The translations under genes and the position numbers were made by a program. This document shows, in pieces, positions 55,276-64,000 of a stretch of 64,000 bases of DNA. Every line of letters begins with the position of its first letter. The first letter of the stretch is position 1. Below the pieces are notes generated by a model. That model made no database searches and was not told the DNA's origin. It worked only from the letters and a program-made list of their open reading frames with translations. The DNA is taken from assembly GCA_001939145.1 (NCBI GenBank), contig LSRX01000775.1, positions 290,306 through 354,305 on the forward strand. The letters run 5' to 3'. The DNA comes from Symbiodinium microadriaticum. Taxonomy: Eukaryota > Sar > Dinophyceae > Suessiales > Symbiodiniaceae.

Positions 55276-56790
55276 TCAAGCGATGAGAACCGTAGCAACC
55301 GCAAGGATGCGGAGTAATGATCCGGCCTTGAGCTTGGCAACGTCTCTGATGGGGACGCCCCAGTTAGCCACCGTCTGATCTAGAGCCGCTTGTTCACTGG
55401 CCGGGAGATCATCATGCCACTTCTGGACATGAGCTGACCAGGTTACCAACTTCTTCTTGTTGCTTTTGGAAAGAGTAACAGACTCGATCCAAGTAGTCAC
55501 CTCACGGTCGTTGCGACAAGTTTTCCATTGCCGCGTCATGAAGGACTTCTTGCTGTCATCCGGAAAGTTTACCACTGATGCAACATGTGAGGCGGACCCG
55601 TACTCTGTCTTGGCAGGAGATCCGGACGACGACGCCGGGTCTGTGGATTCTTCAGGCTCATGCGCATTGGCGTTGGCTAACTCCTGAGCCTTTCCCTTCT
55701 CAAACGCTTGAAGAAGAAAGGACTTGGTGTCCGGTTTGACAAGCTTGGTAGATCCATCAGGCGCCTTTGAAGATGAAACGTCATCACGGGAGGGCGGAGG
55801 GGGAGAGTCAAAATTAATAGGAAGCGACGAAAGACCGGCATTTGATGGAATCGGAGAGGATGTCGTGCTTCCAGCGGTTGTAGGTTCCCGGGCGGCCGAC
55901 GGCGCAGGACTTTGCTCAAATTTGGCAAGATGCTGCTGTAGCATATGCACTTGACTATCAAGATCTGCGACCTTCGGGTCAGGAGCGTCTTGTGGGTAGA
56001 GGCCAAGCATGAACTCAACCACTTTTCCGGCCAATTCCTGTGATGCCTGCAACTTCACATCATTGGTAATCGGACTCCCTTGGTGAAAGAGACCTCCTGA
56101 AATCATCATACCGAGTTCATCAAGATCAATAGACTCTTCACGAAGCTTCGAGAAGAGGGCGTGGCAGAATACGGTTTCTGCCATGCTCCGAAATCCTGCA
56201 AAGAATGTAGGCTTTCCCTCAGCAATGTGGCGAATCCAATAACTGTTCCAACCTTGATACAACACTGAATGAATTGGAATCACATGCGACGGACATTGAT
56301 CAATCTGCTTCTTGGTCGTCCAGTCCGTTCTGCGAACCCATCGAGGCAGGCTAAGACCTGCCACTGTACGCGTATCCAAAAAGTGAGGGTTTTGCACAAA
56401 GTCTGCAGGCAATAGAGGTCCAAAGGATCGAATACCCGATCCCGACGTCATGCCTTGCGGAGATGTCGGTCGATTGTATCCTGAACTTGCACTCTGATTC
56501 ACAGGGCTGCGAACTTGTGTGCCGGTTCTTGGTGGCGGCGGTGCTCCAGGGAGTTGGGGCGCAGCCGGTGCTGACAACATCTGTGCCAACCGCGGATTGG
56601 GCTGCCACGGCAAATTCTGCGGTTGTACCGCAGGATACGCTGGCCTACCTCCTTGCCAACTGGGAGGAGGTGCGGGTGTAGGCAAGCGCCACTGAGAGCG
56701 GCACGGGTTGCGTTCACGATCCATGCTGTAGAGCTCGAAGATAATCGGCGCAGTGCGCAAGATGCTCGTGCAAGGGGCGCTTGCCGCCAA
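55276..56790 (-). CDS. Gag-like Pro-rich protein, 504 residues
   Basis: First ORF of the unit. Residues 30-110 are Pro/Gln-rich (PTPAPPPSWQGGRPAYPAVQ); about 115-240 look folded (FGPLLPADFVQNPHFLDTRT; QGWNSYWIRHIAEGKPTFFA; RSMAETVFCHALFSKLREES); about 275-295 a short coiled coil (VADLDSQVHMLQQHLAKFEQ); then a Ser/Pro linker and a C-terminal helical part (KKSFMTRQWKTCRNDREVTT) with a hydrophobic end. No zinc knuckle is visible. Position and make-up suggest a structural (Gag-like/ORF1) protein that packages element RNA; this is inference. The start could be ATG 56790 or residue 23 (MDRERNPCR). It spans the 56099 edge of the duplication, which argues against that edge being biological. Confidence 0.55.
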   Translation of the reverse strand: MAASAPCTSILRTAPIIFELYSMDRERNPCRSQWRLPTPAPPPSWQGGRPAYPAVQPQNLPWQPNPRLAQMLSAPAAPQLPGAPPPPRTGTQVRSPVNQSASSGYNRPTSPQGMTSGSGIRSFGPLLPADFVQNPHFLDTRTVAGLSLPRWVRRTDWTTKKQIDQCPSHVIPIHSVLYQGWNSYWIRHIAEGKPTFFAGFRSMAETVFCHALFSKLREESIDLDELGMMISGGLFHQGSPITNDVKLQASQELAGKVVEFMLGLYPQDAPDPKVADLDSQVHMLQQHLAKFEQSPAPSAAREPTTAGSTTSSPIPSNAGLSSLPINFDSPPPPSRDDVSSSKAPDGSTKLVKPDTKSFLLQAFEKGKAQELANANAHEPEESTDPASSSGSPAKTEYGSASHVASVVNFPDDSKKSFMTRQWKTCRNDREVTTWIESVTLSKSNKKKLVTWSAHVQKWHDDLPASEQAALDQTVANWGVPIRDVAKLKAGSLLRILAVATVLIA

Positions 56791-57599
56791 TTGAGCCGAT
56801 TTCCAGGATACTCTCTCCAGACAGCTGATTTCCGAACATGACTGTTGATTTCAACTGGTGATTTCCACTTGAACATGTAATCATCCTACCTGATTTCCAG
56901 ACCTGCTAACACAAGAACGCCTTCGCGCCGGCATATTTCGCCGAAACCCACGGGCCCTCATGAGGGAGCTCCATGGTAACACAGCTTTGTTGGCATCGGT
57001 GCCAGTGCACATGACGTCCCAGCCTTGTAGAAGATGTTGTGGAAAACAATAAACGAAAACTGCTGTCACTCGGAACCTTCACCTCGGAAAACCTGATTTC
57101 GTCAAGACTGGAAACTAGCTGCACACCAGCTGTGTACGCAGACACCCAGGCCGTGCATTTACTTTGGCAGGTACGTTTACCTGGTCGAATCAAGTGGAGC
57201 TTCGTTGGCGACGGCCACTTGAACGACCCCGTCGCCCCCTGCAAGAGAATGAAGCAATCGAAAAAGAAGGAAAATCGGCAAATAAAGGAAGGAATTTCAA
57301 AAAACGAGGAAAACCTGCAAACTGTAACGTACATGGCCGCATGAGAACATGACTGCAATCTTCACTGTCAGGTCCTGCAAGGCAGCAAGGTTTATCGCAT
57401 GTACAGCAGAATTACACAGACATGCCCCAAAGGGGCAAGTACCTGGAAAGAGGCAACAACACGTGAACAGACCGCTAATGCACATGCGCGCATTCATCTT
57501 TTTCCGCGAGGCACGACTATGGTGCTTCAAAGGAGAAAGCCAGTGGCAAACCACAACCATCCGAGAATAAAGCAGATGGTCTTGTTGTGGATGAATAAG

Positions 57600-57935
57600 T
57601 CAATAATCGCGACTTTGTGGCTCTGGTGCTGTCCGATGAAAGACAACAGGAATATGTGGATCAAATGCCGTCGCGCTCTGACTGTAAGGTACATGTCGTC
57701 CTCCTTGTTGTAATTGGAAACAGCTGGCTTTGGGATAAGCGTTGGTACGAGAAAATATAGCGAATTGTAGCGCTCGTTTTATGTCGTCAACCGTTTCAGA
57801 TCGGGACGCTGTAATCCGAAAAGACATGGCCTCGTCACGGGTGGAGACATCTCTTGGTACTTGTATCTGCAATTGGAGCGTATCGTCTGGGAAGCCTGCT
57901 GCGAACGATGTTCTTTTCGAACCGGAGTCATCCAT
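57600..57935 (-). CDS. Ubiquitin-like protein, second copy
   Basis: Exact repeat of 42208-42543 in the second copy of the duplicated contig end. It would belong to the upstream unit if units are in tandem. Confidence 0.4.
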   Translation of the reverse strand: MDDSGSKRTSFAAGFPDDTLQLQIQVPRDVSTRDEAMSFRITASRSETVDDIKRALQFAIFSRTNAYPKASCFQLQQGGRHVPYSQSATAFDPHIPVVFHRTAPEPQSRDY

Positions 57936-58105
57936 GGTGTTATGTAGATGCGGAGGCAGCGCAAGGCTGCGGAGGGGAGTACTTAAGCCAAGAAGCTATT
58001 CAAAGAACACAGATTCCAATGGACGAAAGGAAACCTAACTGACAGCGTACTCACGCGGACAACTTGGACATTTTTGCCATACATCTGCAACACGATGATG
58101 CAAAC

Positions 58106-58560
58106 CTAATGATAATGTACAGGACTGTTCACCCTCTGGAGTAGCATCTCAGGAATCAGGTCCGCATGATACGTGAAGCGGTCCTCATAATAAGAATGAG
58201 ACCAATGGAATGTAAGGAAACCTCTCTGTGCCAAGTCAAGGAGTCGGTGGTGATTAACATTGTATTGGCCTTGTACAATCCTGTCAATGCTGACGTTCCA
58301 AGATCTGCAAACAGCAGCAAGCACAATAAGATGTGGTAGGGCGGGCGAAAGATACTCCATGCGCACAAGTACCTGGCCTGGTCGAACCAAGTGTCGATGA
58401 ATGTCGTATGAGAAGGAACGTACTTGAGCAGAAAGTCGTGAGAAATGTAAGAAGACTTGTTCATATAGAAAGCGACCCAAGTCATTGATTTCGTGCCATT
58501 CAAGTCTATCCTCTTGGGTTGTGGCTGGGAAGCGAGGGAACGTTGCACCAAGCTGTCGCG
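58106..58560 (-). pseudogene. F-box-like protein 5, second copy cut at contig edge
   Basis: The last 151 codons of the ORF are present (from RQLGATFPRFPATTQEDRLE onward). The upstream part is replaced by N and microsatellite, so the open frame that runs to 58900 is chimeric and not real. Confidence 0.85.
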
Positions 58561-58561
58561 N
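58561..58561. other. Single-N scaffold join
   Basis: Separates the second copy of the duplicated sequence from the right microsatellite; hides a gap of unknown size. Confidence 0.9.
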
Positions 58562-58660
58562 CACAGACACAGACAGACACAGACAGACACAGACAGATAG
58601 AGACAGAGACAGAGACAGAGACAGAGACAGAGACACAGACACAGACACAGACAGACACAC
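58562..58660. repeat. (ACAGAC/ACAGAG)n microsatellite, right flank
   Basis: ACAGAC units, then GACAGA units, then ACACAG units. Same family as the left-flank repeat at 40531-40612, in the same orientation. Confidence 0.93.
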
Positions 58661-60538
58661 GTATGCACACGCACCCACGGATTTACACCGGCCTAGATTG
58701 CGTGGTGATTCACAGTGGTGATGTGTGCGTTTTGCCATCTCCGGCCACTTGTCTCTGGACGTTGTCCTGTCTTGCTGCTTTAGTTGCACAAAGGCAGGGC
58801 GCAGCAGCACGCTGCCCTCAGGCGATCTGCTGGTGAAGAGGCCTCTTGGGCGTTTGTGAATACATGCTCGGACACGGGACCAGCAATGTGACAGTTGCAA
58901 GCTTCAATTCATTTCTAAACATACTAATGGCAACAATGCTAGTGTTCATAGCACTACCCTGAATTTGGGTGAAGCCGCACTCCCGATGCTTCGCCTGATT
59001 AGAACGATGTTGCTTTCAAACTACATCCGGTGTCAGTGCAAGGGTAGCTCCAAAAACTACCGGACATGTCAGTGGCAGAGATACAAGCTGAGATAAGCCC
59101 CCGACGACCATTCCCTCAACATAAAAGGTTACAGAAGGAAGTCCGGTCAGGCTTACCAACATCAAAGGCCCAGATCTCAATGACCCGGCACAGTTACCTA
59201 GGAAGCCTAGAGAAGCCTGCCCGCTAACGCAGAGTCAAGGTTTCTATACTTCGAGCATGCTTCTGCGAGATGGGCTACCATGTGCTAGGGCTGTATCCCG
59301 GAGACCTGTGCTGCTCTTTTTTTTGGATGGCCCAGTGTCCGAAGCTCCTCACTCTCCATCGGTTCATCTGCCACGAAAACAGATCCTAAGTCTGCTTGAG
59401 GACTCTCAGCAGGCTTAGCTTTACTTGAGCCTGATCTCCAGGCCCTATAGGCGTTCAGTCACACACACACACACCCCTTGCTGTCAGCCGGTTGCCTCAG
59501 CCTGGCAGGTCTGTCACCCATCAGGTCTTTGGGCCCCCGAATCGGGCGCCTGGGCCTCGGGAAACTCAGTGCCGGGTTCAGAGACGGCTTTAGACCACAT
59601 GCGTCGGACTGCTCGACACCTTATGTTCTCGAATTTTGGAGCTGGAATCTAAAGATGATGTACTTTACCGGCTGGCCATCAAGAATGTCTTATGCCCTTT
59701 ACCGTCGGTGTCTGTGTTAGAAGGGAGCTGGAGACAGTATTGTCGGTGCTTTCTGCCGTTTTGTTGCTGCTGCTGCTGCTGAGCATATTGTCATAGTGCT
59801 CCGAGGTTCAAGAGCGAACCGGCAAAGCCGCCAAGGACCGCTCCGCTGGCAGAAGGGTTGTTGCTCAGGAGGACTTGAGGTGTTTGGAAGTATCTGGATG
59901 TTCTCCATTAGCCGCATCGCTCTCTGACACCAGCATGTTTGCATCAGCGTACTCCCCAGGTTATGGTCTGAATCTTTGAGCCGTGAGAAGGGTGCACGTG
60001 CCTCGCATTCCGATCGGAGAGGTCCAACCTCTTCCTTCCAGGCCGCAACCATCCGCCCTGGGCTCGGCTGTTGAGGTTGCCGGCTCGAACGGAAACTTGA
60101 CCAGGTGTTAAAACACAATGTGATCACAAGCCACGACTCAGGCACTGTGATTCAGAACTCCTGATTCGAGCACGCACGATTGGAGCATATTCGAGCACAT
60201 TCTCGATTCACGCACTAGCGTGTGAAGATCGAAAGCCTGTTCAAGCAAACTTGAAGCATGTGCGGGCTTAGGGGTCTCTGCAGGGTTTCCAAGGTTGATA
60301 GGAGAAATCAGGTTTAAGGTTGTCTGCTTTCTGGCTTTATGGGCTGAGGTTTTCAGGGCTCAACACAGTAAAGTTAAGGGTTTGAGTTGTTCGGATTTAC
60401 TTTTTTAGGGTTTATAGCTTTTTGGATTTGGGTGCTTGGGGTTTAGTTTTTGATATATTTCGGATTTCGGTGTTTCTTTGGGTAAGGGTGTTTGTTTGCG
60501 GCTCTTCCGACACAAGAATTCTGATGTCTTTCTGGGGC
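58661..60538. other. Unassigned; short (AC)n and GGGTTT-like tracts
   Basis: (AC)8 at 59460-59475. From about 60280 to 60480 the DNA is made of GGGTTT/TTAGGG-like words. No convincing exon was found; minus frame 60145-59717 has no homology that I recognise. Confidence 0.35.
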
Positions 60539-60950
60539 ATGACGGCGAGGCCCTCGACAGCCTATCGGTCTGACTTCACCGACCCCGGAGTGCACAGGCT
60601 TTCGGTTTCGGGCCTTTTAGGGTTTGCCGGTGTTTGGGGCTTGGAGTCTGACGGCTTGAGACGATCACAGACTCTGAGGGTTCGAGATCCGGGGTTCACC
60701 GTGCCTGGTCTCGACCGCGGACGGATCGCATGGGGATGTTGAGTTCAACGGCTCACTTACATGTATCGGATTTGATCTTGCAGCGGTGGTGAGCTGTCCT
60801 TGTGCTAGAATGACCAAGAGCTGGCGACCTGCAATGGGTGAGGCAATGTAGGCAGACGGGCAGGGTTTGAAGCCCACGATCACCTAACCGCTGCGCCAGA
60901 CCCGAGACTCCTTCTATGCAGCGTCCGTCCACGGCGACTGGCAGGCGGTG
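60539..60950 (+). CDS. 5' part of a gene with a repeated RPSTA motif
   Basis: Exon 60539-60597 begins at an ATG and reads MTARPSTAYRSDFTDPGVH before ag|gc (GC-type donor). Exon about 60904-60947 follows tgcgccag and, in the phase set by the first exon, reads RPETPSMQRPSTATGR before ag|gc. The motif RPSTA occurs in both exons, which supports the join. Short repeats of this kind occur in cytoskeletal and flagellar proteins, but no family can be named. Downstream exons were not traced. The intron contains the tRNA-like sequence at 60825-60902. Confidence 0.4.
60825..60902 (-). ncRNA. tRNA-derived (SINE-like) sequence
   Basis: On the minus strand the sequence TGGCGCAGCGGTTAGGTGAT matches the internal A-box of tRNA promoters, and GGGCTTCAAACCC, starting about 24 bases later, resembles the B-box. 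The arms do not pair well enough for a functional tRNA, and A-B spacing is short. It is best read as a tRNA-derived SINE or tRNA relic; tRNA-derived SINEs are known in dinoflagellates. Its A-box end touches the acceptor of the RPSTA gene's second exon. Confidence 0.5.
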
Positions 60951-61400
60951 CGTGGAAGGGGCCGTTGTGTTGCGATGTTGGGGTGTAGCCGACTCGCTGG
61001 GGCTGCTCCTTTTCTAAATTTCCAAAAGAAGCATGTGCTCAAGGAATCAAGGGTCCACGAAGGACAGCATCAGCCCAATCCCTTAAGGCCAAAAGTCCTG
61101 AGCCTACAGGCTCGAGGAAGCCAGCTCGCAGGCGCCACCTGCGCCAAGGCACATCCTCGAGGGTTGAGGCTCTGAGGCTGTGTTCTGCTTAACAGTTTGG
61201 GATTGCTGGTTTGTTGGTACGCTCGACGCGAATCTCTTCTATTGCCATCAGTATGATTAGGATAGTGGGATAGCCGTATGATTGCCGCTTTTCCAGTACA
61301 CATCAACTCTTTCATGGGTTTGGTCTCTGAAAGCTTTGTACCCGTGTCGATTCTCCATTTTGTGTTCACGTTCATGCCATCACAGCCTATTGGAGTGGAC

Positions 61401-61570
61401 CCCTCCTCCTCCTCCTCCTCCTCCTCCGGCGACACCACTTCATCTGCTACTTCTTTTCTTCTTCTCTTGCTGCTGGTGCTGCTGCTGCCCCTACTACTAC
61501 TACTACTACTACTACTACTCCTCCTCCTCCTCCTCCTCCTACTACGTCTACTACCACCACTACTACGCGC
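61401..61570. repeat. (CTC)n/(CTA)n trinucleotide tracts
   Basis: CTC units at 61401-61427, then CTA and CTC blocks at 61480-61570. Ser/Pro/Leu/Tyr-rich frames are artefacts. Confidence 0.9.
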
Positions 61571-64000
61571 ACTACAACAACGTCTACACTTTGCCTTTCA
61601 TGTCTGAGACATGAAGGTGCAATCCAGCAAGTTCGCAGCCGCTCACACGGTCTCTGAAGCCCAGGGGGCTGCTTCCGGAACCCGAAACGTTCCCAAACCC
61701 CCCACCTCGAAGCCTAAGCCCGGAAGTTCTGTTCCTGTCGCCTTTCCGAAGGAAGCTGGTCCGCTGCCAGTCTGCACCGGCTTGCGGGCGCAAGCCGCCC
61801 TCCGACAACTGGGACGAAGGACCCGAGATAGTGCACATTGGGTTCTTGAGGCTCCCATGATGTTCTTGGTGTTCAAAAACTACACAGGTTTGAGGTTCAA
61901 AGCTTCAGGAGTTTTGGGATCTTCGTTTCAGGGTCCCGGAAGTTCGAGTCGCCATAGTCTGCTCCTGTCTGCTCAAGTTTTGCTCAGTTTCATCGACCTA
62001 GGTGTGGGAGAGAAGCCTCGTCGCTTCGAGCCGCTTGATGATCTCGCTTATATCGGAGTTTTCGCGACAGATTCTGTGCGCAGGTCAGGTTCTGAGGCTT
62101 CAGCCTTGAGCAAGGCATTGTAAGGGTCCTGCACTGGAAATGGTACGACTGAAGATCAAAGTGAGGTATAACTCGAGTCCTGAGCCGTCCTACAAATCTG
62201 GCATACACTGCAACGGAAAAAACAAGCTTCGGCGACGTCTCGTGACTTCCTGTCCTCGGCTCCTGTGGGCTCTTCAAGTTTCATAAGCTGCGACGCTCCC
62301 AAACCTGCTAAACTCTGAAGGACATCACGGAACCCCCAAGAAGCCTTGGAGGCTCCAGCACGACGGCCTCGGTGGCACCGAGGCCCGCCTCGGCTGTGGC
62401 GCGGCTGCAGGCGGAGCGTGCTCTTTGGGGCTCTGCTTCGGTTTTGGGGATGCAGCAGGAACATGCTTTTCGGGTGTAGGGCTTCGGGTTTCGAGTCGGC
62501 GTGCGGCTTACCTCGGCGAGGCAGTCTCTGTCGCGTTGGAGCAAGGCACAACTCAAGAGAATAATCAGTGTTTGCCAGTCTTCATACTCGAGCAGATACG
62601 TAGCATAGTAGTCATTGTTTTCCTTTTTTCTGTGGTTCCCGGTGGTAGGCAACATGTCCCGCTCTGCCACGGCAAAGCTGTAAGAAGTCTTTGTTTCTGT
62701 GGTTGGTAGAGGTAGAAGCTTCCAGCTTTGTTGGTGAGCTTTTTGTGCGTCAAAGGTTTCTAATTTTATGGGTTTTGCTAGACTAGCGGTTCTAGTATGA
62801 TGACGACCAACAGCAGGAAGAACCATGCCTGCTGAGCCCCAACCTCGCAGGCGCTCTTGTGCCGGAATGAGGAGATTTTCAAGGCCGCTGAGAGGGGGAT
62901 TCGGTAGCTTTGGTTGGTTCTTCTTGTGATGTCTGTCAATAGGGTTTCATCTTCAATGCGGCTCAAGAAACTTATCCGCTTGTCCCTTTGGAGTTTCACG
63001 TATCGGGTGTTGGGGCCCTGCAAAGGTACGTGTAGGGGCTATAACTTATAATGAGCTATAATGAAACACTAGTCAGACCTCTGTATCAGCTTGGCGTCAA
63101 GCCCGGAGCTCCGATTTCCCAAAGCTTGTGGATAGTAGGCACATCCTTTCTGCCTTAGGTTCGCCGGGCTTGCTACCTGAGCCCCGGCCAGTGACCGCGC
63201 AACGGATGAAGCATCATGCGACAGATGCTCGATCGTTTCTTTCTAGACATGGTTAGTCAATCAGCAGCAGGATTGACACGTCAACACAACGATCTGCTTT
63301 GAAGTCCATGCGCGAGGAGTTTTTGGGCCCTAAGTCTGTTGTACCCTTTGCTCTGACAGGCCTGTGTCTACTGCGTGTAGGGTAGGGCTAGGCGACTTTC
63401 TGTGTATGTTTGTAGGCATCGTCATGAACTGCACGCCCAAGCCTGGAAGCCAGTCCAGTCCCTGATTGTTCAATGCCAAATGTTTTGAAGCCAGATATGA
63501 AGAAACTGCAAGCCTCAAAGCCCAGAACTTTCAATGGTATGTTATATGCTGTGTTCTCACACGGTCAAACTCACAGTAAGCGCTTCGATCTGACATCTCT
63601 GGTCCCGTGAATTCGACACAGCGCAAGACGCGCTTGAGCTTCAAGTGGGCAGACCTTTGTCGTCCACCATGATGCTGGTAGTTTGTATCGCCATGTATAA
63701 GCGCTATGGACGATAGTGAGGACGAACATGACGGCATGAGGTGCTGATGCTGGTGCCGGTGGCGGCTTACTGTTTGTGCCCAATCTATTGGAATACCTTG
63801 ATCGCACGCATCCATGCACGATACGTCTTCGCACATACACGGATGAATGCTGTTATGATTTTCCCTGCATGTGAGCGGGGTGACTCGGTGTGGCCTGTGT
63901 TTAGGTTGCACATACCGCTGCTGCACCAAAAATACACTTGCATAGGGCATAGGGTTCGCCCGAGCGTGAGTGAATGCCTCTGCCTATGTCCTCCGCAACA
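61571..64000. other. Unassigned; one 170-codon frame
   Basis: The + strand frame 61611-62123 has a plausible first half (SSKFAAAHTVSEAQGAASG, then Pro/Lys-rich), but the minus strand is also open and no family or splice pattern decides between them. Nothing is supported from 62.2 to 64.0 kb. Confidence 0.3.

Larger units (their letters stand above)
40617..58560 (-). mobile_element. Penelope-like retroelement, 15,392-bp unit in circular or tandem form
   Basis: All long frames run on the minus strand. Unit length is set by the exact 15,392-bp offset between the two copies of the 2,462-bp sequence. One full unit can be taken as 56988 down to 41597, since 40617-40705 (89 bp) equals 41597-41685 and joins the left microsatellite at 41597-equivalent. 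Gene order 5'->3': Gag-like, GIY-YIG endonuclease, reverse transcriptase, 486-residue protein, 2OG dioxygenase-like, two members of an F-box-like family (one broken), Pro-rich protein, coiled-coil protein, four more family members, ubiquitin-like protein. RT motifs with GIY-YIG define Penelope-like elements; most are only a few kilobases long, so the size and cargo are unusual. Single Ns at 40706 and 58561 mean that the joins to the flanks are scaffolded, not read through. The copy number of units is unknown. Confidence 0.75.
56099..58560 (-). repeat. Second copy of the 2,462-bp contig-end duplication
   Basis: Matches 40707-43168. It includes the 5' half of the Gag-like ORF, the leader with GATTTC repeats (56798-56898), the unit boundary (56988/56989), the ubiquitin-like ORF (57600-57935) and the 3' part of F-box-like ORF 5 (from 58106), cut by the N at 58561. 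Confidence 0.95.

Noticed and set aside
40707..58560. LTR retrotransposon with 2.46-kb LTRs
   Set aside because: Ends do not begin TG or end CA, both outer edges are single-N scaffold joins, and ORFs cross the inner edges of both copies. No integrase or aspartic protease motif was seen.
58106..58900. 264-codon minus ORF reaching into the right flank
   Set aside because: Chimeric frame through an N and a microsatellite; only the part up to 58560 belongs to the element.
1..64000. Dinoflagellate spliced-leader relic, CRISPR array, rRNA genes
   Set aside because: No leader-like CCGTAGCCATTTTGGCTCAAG or its complement was noticed, no regular spaced repeats with unique spacers were seen, and no rRNA-like conserved stretches were recognised by eye.

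Overview
This window looks like nuclear DNA of a dinoflagellate, probably a Symbiodiniaceae-type genome (inference). Coding sequence is broken into many short exons. Most introns whose edges can be set by protein homology start with GC or GA rather than GT, and exons usually begin with G right after the acceptor AG. Long stretches carry no recognisable gene. Microsatellites, decayed TTTAGGG-like tracts and single-N scaffold joins are common. No bacterial-style operons, rRNA or CRISPR were seen.

Layout outside the large element. Two host genes can be read with confidence, both on the + strand. A dual-specificity protein phosphatase lies at about 1.43-3.90 kb; its signature motif has Asn where His is usual before the catalytic Cys. 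A centrin (caltractin) lies at about 11.94-14.27 kb; nine exons can be placed and its eight introns use five GC, two GA and one GT donor. Weaker candidates, built from coding-like exons with plausible splice sites, are: a + strand gene at 4.4-5.3 kb; a Gly-rich gene at 9.55-10.6 kb; minus-strand exons at 18.6-20.0 kb; + strand exons with pleckstrin-homology-like helices between 21.0 and 27.5 kb; exons at 33.6-36.0 kb, one resembling an ABC-transporter membrane domain; exons at 37.7-40.1 kb; and a gene with a repeated RPSTA motif at 60.5-60.95 kb whose intron holds a tRNA-like (SINE-like) sequence.

The main feature is a large retroelement at 40,617-58,560, all of whose genes run on the minus strand. 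The contig between single Ns at 40,706 and 58,561 starts and ends with the same 2,462-bp sequence (40,707-43,168 and 56,099-58,560; offset 15,392 bp). Open frames run out of each copy into the unique middle but are cut at the N side. A 15,392-bp unit that is circular or tandemly repeated, assembled with overlapping ends, explains this better than LTRs do. Both flanks are ACAG-type microsatellite, and 89 bp of element sequence (40,617-40,705) is joined to the left microsatellite, so the element probably sits inside a microsatellite.

In its own 5'->3' direction the unit encodes: a Pro-rich Gag-like protein; a GIY-YIG endonuclease protein; a reverse transcriptase with Penelope-like motifs, split by a frameshift; a 486-residue unknown protein; a 2-oxoglutarate/Fe(II) dioxygenase-like protein with a Ser/Pro tail; six members (one broken) of a previously unnamed family of about 175-207 residues with an F-box-like core; a Pro-rich protein; a coiled-coil protein; and a small possibly ubiquitin-like protein. 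RT plus GIY-YIG points to the Penelope-like class, with the endonuclease encoded upstream of RT. The accessory set (dioxygenase, amplified F-box-like family, ubiquitin-like protein) is the part most likely to be undescribed.
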